DNA of 20,471 nt. Origin: Deltaproteobacteria bacterium UBA2385 (GTDB lineage: Bacteria; Myxococcota_A; UBA796; UBA2385). The notes under the pieces are model-generated. The model was not told where the DNA came from. It saw only the letters and a program-made list of their open reading frames with translations, and made no database searches. Positions 7,494 through 13,683 of the stretch are shown piece after piece (positions within the stretch are counted from its first letter, which is position 1; the number at the start of each line of letters is the position of its first letter). The stretch covers positions 19,595 through 40,065 of the forward strand of contig DDSR01000464.1 in NCBI GenBank assembly GCA_002343455.1, in the 5' to 3' direction. The position numbers and the translations under genes are program-made.

Positions 7494-9262
7494 TCCTCCA
7501 TCTTCTCGATGTAGCGGAAGATGGTCCGAGGGTCGACGCCCAGGTCCCGGGCGGTCTGTGCCTTGTTCCAGTTGTTGAGCTCGAGGGCCTCGCGGATGTA
7601 GCGCTTCTTGAAGTCCTCGGTGGCCGCGTCCAGCTCCTCGATGCGCTTGCGGGCGCTGGGGTCGATGCCCATGTCCTCGGCGTTGATCAGCGCCCGGTCG
7701 GTCATGATCACCGCCTTCTTGACGCGGTTCTCCAGCTGCCGGACGTTGCCGGGCCAGTAGGAGTTCATCATCGCCACGACGGCCTCGTTGGTGAAGCCCC
7801 GGACCCGGCTGTCGTACTGATCCGCGTAGCGCTGCAGGAAATACCGGGCGAGCTGGTGGATGTCCTCGCCCCGCTCGCGCAGGGCTGGCAAGCTCAGGCT
7901 GATCTCGTTGAGCCGGTAGAACAGGTCCTCCCGGAACCGACCCTCGGCGATCTCCTTCTCCAGGTCCTTGTTGGTCGCTGCGACGACCCGAATGTCCACC
8001 GGCCGGGGCTTGACCTCGCCCACCCGCTCGATCATCCGCTCCTGGAGCACCCGCAGCAGCTTGACCTGGAGGTTCATCGGCATCTCGCCGATCTCGTCCA
8101 GGAAGAGAGTGCCCGTGTTGGCGGCCTCGAACTTGCCGATCTTGTCTGCCACCGCGCCCGTGAACGAACCCCGCTTGTGCCCGAAGAGCTCGCTCTCCAG
8201 GAGGTTCTCGGGGATGGCACCGCAGTTGATCGAGACGAAGGGCTTGCCGGCCCGGTCGCTGCCCCGGTGGAGCTCTTGCGCGACCAGCTCCTTCCCGGTG
8301 CCGGTCTCGCCCAGGATCAGCACGGAGAGGTCGGTCGGGGCGACCTTCTTGATCAGCTTGAAGATGGCCTTCATCGGCGGGCTGGTCCCGACGATCTCAC
8401 CGTGGGCGCTGCGTCGGAGCTGGGCGCGGAGGTTTCGGTTGGTCGACTTCAGCTCGTTGAGCAGGAGCGCGGTGTGCACCACCATGGAGGCCTGGGTCGC
8501 CCAGATCTGGAGCATCTGGAGGTCGGTGTCGGTGAAGAGGCCGGTGATGGCGTCGTTGCCCAGGTACAGCAGACCCAGCAGGTCGTTGCGGTAGAGCAGG
8601 GGCACGCACATCACGCTGGACAGCTTCAGGTCGACCACGCTCCGGCTGCGCCCGAAGGTGCGGTCGCTCATGGCGTCGCTGACGATCAGCGGCTGTCGAT
8701 TGCGCACGACCTGCTCGACGATGGTGTCGCTGACGCGAGACAGATCCAGGGTCTCCGGACCGACGTTGTGGACCGCAGCGAGGTGGCGCTCGCCGTCCTG
8801 GAGCACGATGACGAAGCCCTTCTCGGCCCGGGTGAGCTCGACCACGGCGTTGAGCAGCTTGCGGAAGAGGTTCTCGGGGGTGTTCTCTCGCATCAGCTCG
8901 GACGAGAACTCGACGAGGTGCCGGAGAGGATCGTTGGTGGCGGTGGGGGCCGGCGGAGGGGCCACCTCGGGCTCACCCGCCTGCAAGGTCAGCTCGTACC
9001 GTCCGATCAGGATGCGGTCGCCGGGGCTGAGCTCGGCCTGCCGGACCAGCTTGCCGTTGAGGTAGACCTCGTTGCCCCGATCGACCACGGTCAGGCTGAC
9101 CTGCTCGCCGCGTCGCAGCAGGTTGGCGTGGGTGGGTCCGATCAGCGGGTCCTCCAGCACCACGTCGTTCCCGGCCTTGCGCCCGATGGAGATCAGCGGC
9201 TTGCGAAGCGGCACGTCGACGGTGGTCCTTCGGACGGGATCGACACAGCGCAGGAAGGACAT
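7490..9262 (-). CDS. Sigma54-dependent transcriptional activator (FHA-GAF-AAA+-Fis HTH)
   Basis: An enhancer-binding protein that uses ATP hydrolysis to open sigma54 promoters. With the ATG at 9262 (GGAG upstream) it has 590 residues; a GTG 33 bases earlier adds 11. Domains are: FHA at about 20-95 (IGRKAGNDVVLED, with YLNGKLV later); GAF at about 115-270; AAA+ from about 290; and a Fis-type HTH near 566-588 (NKAQTARDLGVDPRTIFRYI). In the AAA+ domain the Walker A is GETGTGKE at 318-325, the sigma-contact loop is GSFTGA at 365-370, and the Walker B is LFLDEIGEM. GSFTGA replaces the usual GAFTGA but keeps the key Thr. The conserved FHA Ser before the His (SxxH) is Gly here. The architecture suits a sensor of kinase-derived phosphothreonine plus a small ligand. 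It heads the coupled unit with the small exported protein and coaE. Confidence 0.95.
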   Translation of the reverse strand: MSFLRCVDPVRRTTVDVPLRKPLISIGRKAGNDVVLEDPLIGPTHANLLRRGEQVSLTVVDRGNEVYLNGKLVRQAELSPGDRILIGRYELTLQAGEPEVAPPPAPTATNDPLRHLVEFSSELMRENTPENLFRKLLNAVVELTRAEKGFVIVLQDGERHLAAVHNVGPETLDLSRVSDTIVEQVVRNRQPLIVSDAMSDRTFGRSRSVVDLKLSSVMCVPLLYRNDLLGLLYLGNDAITGLFTDTDLQMLQIWATQASMVVHTALLLNELKSTNRNLRAQLRRSAHGEIVGTSPPMKAIFKLIKKVAPTDLSVLILGETGTGKELVAQELHRGSDRAGKPFVSINCGAIPENLLESELFGHKRGSFTGAVADKIGKFEAANTGTLFLDEIGEMPMNLQVKLLRVLQERMIERVGEVKPRPVDIRVVAATNKDLEKEIAEGRFREDLFYRLNEISLSLPALRERGEDIHQLARYFLQRYADQYDSRVRGFTNEAVVAMMNSYWPGNVRQLENRVKKAVIMTDRALINAEDMGIDPSARKRIEELDAATEDFKKRYIREALELNNWNKAQTARDLGVDPRTIFRYIEKMEE

Positions 9263-9307
9263 CGGGGGCTCCAGGGAGCGTGGCGCGTGTCGCACCGGCG
9301 GGGCGGG

Positions 9308-9338
9308 AGCATAGCCTCTTGCCTGCTGATCGGCTCAA
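9308..9338 (-). promoter_or_regulatory. Weak sigma70-like promoter candidate for the sigma54 activator gene
   Basis: On the minus strand TTGAGC (9338-9333) is followed after 19 bases by TATGCT (9313-9308), about 46 bases before the ATG at 9262. The spacer is longer than the optimal 17. The site sits just after the stop of the upstream exported TPR-like gene, in an 84-base gap, so readthrough from that gene is equally possible. Confidence 0.3.
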
Positions 9339-9346
9339 GCCGAGGC

Positions 9347-10225
9347 TCAGAAACGGCCGCTCACCTGGAGCATGGGTGACGGAAGTTGACGGGCTCCCTG
9401 GCTGGTGTCGGTCGACTGCCGGCTGCGCTTGCGCTCCACCAGGGCGGCGTCCAGCACCCCCAGACCGTAGAGCGTCTGGCAGGTCCCGGTGGCCAGCCAC
9501 TGCACGGTGCGCCGCGAGCGGAGGGTCTCCAGGCGCCAGATGGCCCCACCCTCGCCGGTCGTCTCCCCGGGGTCGTCGCTGAAGCGCCGGTCCAAGGCCA
9601 GCCAGGCGAACATGCCCGCGGACAACCCACAGCTGAGGCCCTGTCCGACCGCCATCAGGGTCCCGGGAACCGGCCGCCCCTGCCGCTGCTGAGCGATGCC
9701 CAGCGGCATCCAGGGCGAGGTGGGGGGCGGACGCAGGTCGAGGGTGATGGTCGGCTGGACGACGCGCGGCCGCCAGGTGGCCTTGACCACCTCGAAGAAG
9801 GCGCAGACATCGGGAGGGTGCTCGAAGGGGTCCAGCTGGAGGCCTGGAAACAGCTCCAGCGCGGCCTCGAAGCTCTCCCTGGCGGACGCTTCGTTGCCTT
9901 GGGCCAGGAAGACCTCGGCGAGGTAGACCAGCGCCTGCTGACGGTCGGTGGCGTCGGTCGTGTCCTCGGCCAGGATGGCCGTCAGCAGGAAGAGCGCGAG
10001 ATCGTACTGGCCGGACTGGTAGGCCCGGATGGCCGCGTCGAGCCGGTCTGCGCTGGCCACGCTGGGGGCCGGGGCGTGGGCTTCCGCTGGCGGCGGAGCG
10101 CGCGGGGCGTCGGCGGACGGGCCCCCGGGCAGGGGCTCCTGAGCGGCGGCCAGGCCCGGCAATGCAGTCAGCAAGCAGGCCAGGGCCTGGGAGAGGAGCT
10201 GCGGGCGGGTGTGTGGAGGCGGCAT
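9347..10225 (-). CDS. Exported TPR-like protein of unknown function
   Basis: The 292-residue product from the ATG at 10225 begins with a signal peptide whose hydrophobic core ends LPGLAAAQ (cleavage near residue 29). A Pro/Ala-rich linker follows to about residue 58. Then come TPR-like helices: AAIRAYQSGQYDLALFLL, QALVYLAEVFLAQGN and ASARESFEAALELFPGL. The sequence LDPFEHPPDVCAFFEVVKA after them is the pattern seen in many deltaproteobacterial envelope proteins, where a TPR block precedes a short trans-envelope or PEGA-like tail. A hydrophobic Gly-rich segment lies around 185-215. The open frame extends further upstream to 10441 but without family-like sequence, and the signal peptide fixes the start. 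No Shine-Dalgarno precedes the ATG. Function is unknown; it is probably periplasmic or membrane associated. Confidence 0.75.
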   Translation of the reverse strand: MPPPHTRPQLLSQALACLLTALPGLAAAQEPLPGGPSADAPRAPPPAEAHAPAPSVASADRLDAAIRAYQSGQYDLALFLLTAILAEDTTDATDRQQALVYLAEVFLAQGNEASARESFEAALELFPGLQLDPFEHPPDVCAFFEVVKATWRPRVVQPTITLDLRPPPTSPWMPLGIAQQRQGRPVPGTLMAVGQGLSCGLSAGMFAWLALDRRFSDDPGETTGEGGAIWRLETLRSRRTVQWLATGTCQTLYGLGVLDAALVERKRSRQSTDTSQGARQLPSPMLQVSGRF

Positions 10226-10234
10226 CGGGAGGGC

Positions 10235-10263
10235 AGGGTAGCGGACGCTGGCGGCGCCGGCAA
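10235..10263 (-). promoter_or_regulatory. Sigma70-like promoter, possibly leaderless, for the exported TPR-like gene
   Basis: On the minus strand TTGCCG (10263-10258) is followed after exactly 17 bases by TACCCT (10240-10235). The -10 element ends only nine bases before the ATG at 10225, which would place transcription start within a few bases of the initiation codon. The bases before the ATG are pyrimidine rich, with no ribosome binding site, in keeping with a leaderless message. Confidence 0.4.
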
Positions 10264-10391
10264 ACCCCCGCCCCGGCCCGCATGGGAGAGAGGCGGAGAG
10301 AGACCCGACATGAACATGACGCGGGTCTGTCCGAGAACTGGCTGGCAACGCACGGGTATGTGTGTTACGCATCGGGCGGCGGTGGTTGTCA

Positions 10392-10464
10392 GAGTTCGTG
10401 ACACAGCGGGCGACAGGCGACCTCAACGCGACAAACCACACCTACTGCACACGACGAGTTCGTG
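10392..10464. repeat. Direct repeat pair GAGTTCGTG upstream of the double-HTH gene
   Basis: Two identical 9-base copies lie at 10392-10400 and 10456-10464, 64 bases apart start to start, or about six helical turns. Both are inside the 255-base divergent spacer between the exported TPR-like gene and the double-HTH gene, the second only 16 bases before its ATG. The spacer is less GC-rich than the coding regions near its right end. The copies could be operator half-sites, for example for self-regulation; this is inference. Confidence 0.35.
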
Positions 10465-10480
10465 TTCTCTGGAGCACTGG

Positions 10481-11644
10481 ATGAAGAAGCTAGAAGATCG
10501 CGCTTGGTGGCCTGAGTTGGTCCAGCTCAAGGATGTCCTCTCCCTTCGCGAGCTCGCGGAGCGTTACGGTGCGGCTCCTGCCGCGATCAGCAACGCCCTC
10601 AAGCGCGCGGGCTTCGAGCGGATCGCCGCGCCGTCCGGCCCCCGCTCGAACCGGGATCCCGCCCTGGTCGAGGCCGCCAAGGCCCGCGTGACCGAGATCG
10701 AGACCCTCACGCCGGCCGAGGCCGCCGCCGCCGAGAAGAAGGCCGCCGCTGCGAAGCGCGCCGCCGACAAGAAGGTCGCCGACAAGAAGCCCGTCGCCAA
10801 GAAGGGCGTCGACAAGAAGGCGGACAAGAAGGCCGCTGCTGCCAAGGCCGCTGCCGACAAGGCCGCCGCCGCGGAGAAGGCCGCTGCGGACAAGGCCGCT
10901 GCGGACAAGGCCGCCGCGGACAAGGCCGCCGCCGCCAAGGCCGCCGCCGCGGAGAAGGCTGCGTCGGACAAGGCCGCCGCGGACAAGGCCGCGTCTGACA
11001 AGGCCGCGTCTGACAAGGCCGCCGCCAAGGCCGCTCCGGCCAAGGCCGACCGCAAGGGTGCGACCAAGGCCGCCTCTGGCGCCAAGGTCCCCCCGCGCCT
11101 GGGCACCTCGCGCCTGGAAGCCTACCGGCACCTGCTCGGCAAGGTCATCGATCGTGAGATCGCCGCCAAGGCCGGCGTCTCGGTGAGCGCGGTCACGAAC
11201 TTCCGGAAGCGTCACGACATCCCCTCGGCCTCCTCCTCGGGCGAGGTCGCTGCTGCCAAGCCGGCTCCGGCCGCCAAGGCGGCTCCGGCCGCCAAGGCGG
11301 CTCCGGCGGTCAAGGCGGCCCCGGCCGCCAAGGCGGCTCCGGCCGTCAAGGCGGCTCCGGTCGCCTCGCCGCCCGCGGCTCCGGCGGTCAAGGCGGCTCC
11401 GGCCCCCGCGGCCGACGTGGATCGGGCGCCGGCCAGCTCCGCGGGTGGAGACGCCGATCCGGTCGTCGCCGCCGTGGCCTCCAGCAGCAGCCCGGCCGTG
11501 AGTGGCTTCGGCTACCGCGTGGTCATCGATGGACAGGGCTACGTCGTCGTCGCCGCGGACATCGCTGCCGCCGCCCGCGCCGCCCTCTCCTCGGGGCAGG
11601 GCTCGGTCACCGAGATCACCCTGCTCGGCAGCGCCATCGGCTGA
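10481..11644 (+). CDS. Double helix-turn-helix protein with histone H1-like Ala/Lys rod
   Basis: Not a named family that I recognise. The 387-residue protein has five parts. Residues 17-48 form an HTH (LRELAERYGAAPAAISNALK). Residues 80-190 are low-complexity Ala/Lys/Asp/Glu built on ADKAA units, likely a long helix. Residues 210-248 form a second HTH (DREIAAKAGVSVSAVTNFRK). Residues 255-310 are PAAKAAPAVK-type repeats, likely an extended rod. Residues 338-387 form a small beta-alpha-beta-like domain with YRVVIDGQGYVVVAA. The two HTHs align over 22 residues with seven identities, including G, N and KR, indicating internal duplication. The start ATG at 10481 has GGAG seven bases upstream; open frame upstream of it has no protein-like content. 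A nucleoid-associated or DNA-bridging regulator is the best inference. TolA/TonB-like envelope spacers share such linkers, but there is no signal or membrane segment. Confidence 0.8.
   Translation: MKKLEDRAWWPELVQLKDVLSLRELAERYGAAPAAISNALKRAGFERIAAPSGPRSNRDPALVEAAKARVTEIETLTPAEAAAAEKKAAAAKRAADKKVADKKPVAKKGVDKKADKKAAAAKAAADKAAAAEKAAADKAAADKAAADKAAAAKAAAAEKAASDKAAADKAASDKAASDKAAAKAAPAKADRKGATKAASGAKVPPRLGTSRLEAYRHLLGKVIDREIAAKAGVSVSAVTNFRKRHDIPSASSSGEVAAAKPAPAAKAAPAAKAAPAVKAAPAAKAAPAVKAAPVASPPAAPAVKAAPAPAADVDRAPASSAGGDADPVVAAVASSSSPAVSGFGYRVVIDGQGYVVVAADIAAAARAALSSGQGSVTEITLLGSAIG
10835..11026 (+). repeat. Tandem 15-base repeats encoding ADKAA units
   Basis: Units close to GCGGACAAGGCCGCC recur in frame, with variants (GAC/GAG, GCC/GCT/GCG/TCG). 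They encode the acid-base-Ala rod between the two HTHs of the gene at 10481. The DNA-level identity suggests expansion by slippage or unequal exchange, so copy number may vary between strains. Confidence 0.8.
11252..11410 (+). repeat. Tandem 18-base repeats encoding Lys-Ala-Ala-Pro-Ala units
   Basis: Units close to GCCAAGGCGGCTCCGGCC recur six or so times in frame, interrupted once by a VASPPAAP stretch. They encode the Pro/Ala/Lys rod between the second HTH and the C-terminal domain. The period and codon pattern differ from the repeats at 10835-11026, so this array arose separately. Confidence 0.8.
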
Positions 11645-11650
11645 GTCCTC

Positions 11651-11685
11651 GTTCCGGCCTGAGGGGCTCTCTCTCAGGCCGGAGC
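11651..11685. terminator. Hairpin between convergent genes, likely bidirectional terminator
   Basis: CCGGCCTGAG at 11654-11663 pairs perfectly with CTCAGGCCGG at 11673-11682 around a nine-base loop, and the stem extends by T-A, G-T and G-C pairs at its base. It starts seven bases after the stop of the double-HTH gene and ends 17 bases before the stop of the convergent lipoprotein gene. No U-tract follows on either strand, so it may act as a 3'-end stabiliser or a weak terminator. Confidence 0.55.
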
Positions 11686-11701
11686 ACTCGGGGCCTCTCG
11701 T

Positions 11702-13195
11702 TCAGGGTTCTTCAAGCAGGTCGCTTTGAATCCTGAGCGAGAAGGCCCCGTCGCCGTTTGAGAGGGTCGTGGCGACCTTCTCGCCGTCGGCCGTGGTGAT
11801 GTCGATCAGCGCGAACGGTACGGGCTCGCCGTCCAGCTCCAGGACCCCGGCGATCGGGAAGCCCGAGTCCAGGATCAGCTCGGGGGCGTCCTCCCCGGGC
11901 CTCAGGGTCAAGAAGGTGGTCGCTGCCTTGTCGTCGGGAGGGGTCAGGGTCAGGTCGAGCTCCGTCTCGGGCAGCTCCAGCACGACCACGCCATCGCTCC
12001 CGGCTGTGGCTGTGTATGTGTAGCGGTCGAAGCCCGTCTCCTGGGCGACGACGAGCGCGCTTGGCACCGGCGCGCCGCTCTCGTCCAGGACCTGCCCGCT
12101 CCACAGGGTGCGGCCGGGAACCACGATGTCGTCGAGAGACTGGTCCCGATCGCTGACGTCGACGGTCAGGATGACCGGCGAGCGCCCGGCCTCGTAGGCG
12201 GGGATGACCTCGAGCGTGTAGGAGCCGTTCATCACGTCCAGGTTGAAGGCGCCGTGCTGATCGACCCGGGTCTCCGAGACGAAGCTGCCCGCCGCTTCGT
12301 CCAGGCGGACCGAGGACATCCGGATGAGGTAGTCGTTCGACGCGCCCAGGCGCTCGCCCTCGGCGTCCACCAGCGTGCCGGAGATGCGGTACCGCTCGGG
12401 GGGGCCGAGGTTCAGCTCGACCTGGACGCCATCGGTGTTGTCCGCCTCGACCTCGATCATGGTGAACTGGGTGGGGTTCATCGTCTCCGAGGCGGGGCCA
12501 ACCACCAGGTCGTAGCTGCCCGGCAGGGCGCGCAACATGAACCACCCCTGCTCGTCGGGGCTGACCGATGCGCCCTTTGATCCGTCCTGCGCGTCCTGCA
12601 GGGTGACCCGGATGTCTGTCGGCACGCTTCCATCGGAGTACCGCACACTTCCCCAGACCGGGACCCCGTGCTCCACCTGGATGGTACCCAGATCGGTGCT
12701 GTCGAACACGGCTGGCAGGTCGGCCAACAGGAAGGGGCTCTGGTCGGTGTCCTGGGGGACCACCAGCATCCGGTAGAGCTGCCCGGCGGGGATGGAGATG
12801 GTGAACGCCCCGTCGGCGTCGGTCGCGGCGCTCCCCTGGCCCAGGCCATCTTGCTGGTAGATCGAGACATTGGCGGCGATCGGCGCGTCCTGCTCGCCGG
12901 GGACGGTCGGGTCCACCAGGTACGGTGTCGGAACGAAGGCCCGAACGGTGCCTCGAACCTGCACGGTAGGCCGGACCTGGACCTGGGTGTCCAGCCAGTC
13001 GGTGAATCGGGGGAGCAGGTAGGTCTGAGGGAGCAGATCGGGCGTCGCGTCGCTGGGATGGATGTTCAGGTGCAGCTCGGAGCCAGCGACGTCCTCGAAG
13101 GCTCCGGAGTCGGCCGAGAGCATCGACTTGTCGGACGGCGTGCACGCCGCGGTCGCGAGCATCAGGGCTGCCGCGAGGCTGAGGTGGCGGGTCAT
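11702..13195 (-). CDS. Lipoprotein with carboxypeptidase-regulatory-like beta-sandwich repeats
   Basis: A 497-residue envelope protein. It starts MTRHLSLAAALMLATAAC, a lipoprotein signal with the lipidated Cys at 18, followed by TPSDKS. The rest is beta-rich with several carboxypeptidase-regulatory/prealbumin-like domains, recognised by recurring 'V.G.V......G.F.......Y...V.P' patterns: GTVRAF with GAFTISIPAG; WGSVRYSDGSVPTDIRVTL with GWFMLRALPGSYDLVVGP; ISGTLVDAEGERLG with GAFNLDVMNGSYTLEVIP; WSGQVLDESGAPVPSALV; and a last AGVLELDGEPVPFALIDI with GAFSLRI. No enzymatic motif is visible, so adhesion, scaffolding or ligand binding is likely. The start is the ATG in an ATGA overlap with the preceding lipoprotein gene. 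An open frame extends upstream to 13837 but is only a shadow of that gene. It is last in the kinase cassette. Confidence 0.85.
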   Translation of the reverse strand: MTRHLSLAAALMLATAACTPSDKSMLSADSGAFEDVAGSELHLNIHPSDATPDLLPQTYLLPRFTDWLDTQVQVRPTVQVRGTVRAFVPTPYLVDPTVPGEQDAPIAANVSIYQQDGLGQGSAATDADGAFTISIPAGQLYRMLVVPQDTDQSPFLLADLPAVFDSTDLGTIQVEHGVPVWGSVRYSDGSVPTDIRVTLQDAQDGSKGASVSPDEQGWFMLRALPGSYDLVVGPASETMNPTQFTMIEVEADNTDGVQVELNLGPPERYRISGTLVDAEGERLGASNDYLIRMSSVRLDEAAGSFVSETRVDQHGAFNLDVMNGSYTLEVIPAYEAGRSPVILTVDVSDRDQSLDDIVVPGRTLWSGQVLDESGAPVPSALVVAQETGFDRYTYTATAGSDGVVVLELPETELDLTLTPPDDKAATTFLTLRPGEDAPELILDSGFPIAGVLELDGEPVPFALIDITTADGEKVATTLSNGDGAFSLRIQSDLLEEP

Positions 13196-13683
13196 TGGCT
13201 GCCCTCCGGGACGTCGATCGTCCAGCTTCGTCGCGCGCTGTCCCCCTGGGGATCGTAGACGCTGACGCTCAGGACGCGGTCGTCGAAGTCGGCCTCTCGT
13301 ACCAGGGTGAGCTGGCTTCCCTGGAGGCCCTCGGACTGGAACTGAACCGCGTAGGGTTGCTCCCCGTGCCCCTCGATGGTCCAGACGAAGCTCAGGCTGT
13401 CGCCGTCTTCGTCCAGCGCGATGACGAAGGCCGTCTCCTGCTCTCCACGGAAGACGAGGTCGCTGCCATCGGCCGGGCTGCTGAGGTCGATGGTGGGGGG
13501 CACGTTCTGTGTGACCTCGATGAAGGGGAGGAAGAAGTAGCAGCCGCTGAGCATGGGCAGGATGGTCATGCAAGAGGCAGGCCATGCGATGGAGAGCAGC
13601 CTCCGAGCGCAGCGTCGCAGGATGGAGCGCCCCCGGAGGTCCCCAGGCCACGACATCTGCGTCAGGGTGGACGACCGCCTCAT
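13192..13683 (-). CDS. Small lipoprotein with Ig/PKD-like domain
   Basis: A 163-residue product. The ATG at 13683 lies in an ATGA overlap with the kinase stop, so this start is preferred. It gives an unusually long leader: basic RGRSILRRCARR, hydrophobic LLSIAWPASCMTILPM, then lipobox LSGC with Cys48. A start at the ATG at 13569 would leave only nine residues before the Cys and no basic region. The mature part resembles a PKD/cadherin-type beta-sandwich: NVPPTIDLSSPADGSDL opens it, then ALDEDGDSLSFVWTIEG and VSVYDPQGDSARRSWTIDV. The D-x-D-G-D element could bind calcium. Its position between a transmembrane kinase and a larger lipoprotein suggests a shared envelope role. No catalytic motif was seen. 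Confidence 0.78.
   Translation of the reverse strand: MRRSSTLTQMSWPGDLRGRSILRRCARRLLSIAWPASCMTILPMLSGCYFFLPFIEVTQNVPPTIDLSSPADGSDLVFRGEQETAFVIALDEDGDSLSFVWTIEGHGEQPYAVQFQSEGLQGSQLTLVREADFDDRVLSVSVYDPQGDSARRSWTIDVPEGSQ

Noticed and set aside
9313..9351. Nested inverted repeat after the TPR-like gene as a terminator
   Set aside because: Stems are 4-6 bp with a long gap and no U-tract, and the region overlaps a possible promoter.
7226..9379. 717-codon frame antisense to the sigma54 activator
   Set aside because: The opposite strand encodes an unmistakable FHA-GAF-AAA+-HTH protein; the antisense product has no recognisable fold.
9386..10480. Upstream in-frame extension of the double-HTH gene
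   Set aside because: It runs antisense to the exported TPR-like gene and through the divergent promoter region. The ATG at 10481 has a proper ribosome site.
10300..10480. Sigma54 promoter (GG-N10-GC) near the double-HTH gene
   Set aside because: Only partial matches such as TGGCAACGCACGGGT were found, without a proper GC box; not enough to call.
10490..11215. Antisense frames over the Ala/Lys repeat (Gly/Leu-rich or Ala/Ser-rich)
   Set aside because: These are reflections of the 15-base repeat; their composition simply mirrors the array.
10835..11410. Repeats considered as a CRISPR array
   Set aside because: Units are 15 and 18 bases, contiguous, in frame and without unique spacers.
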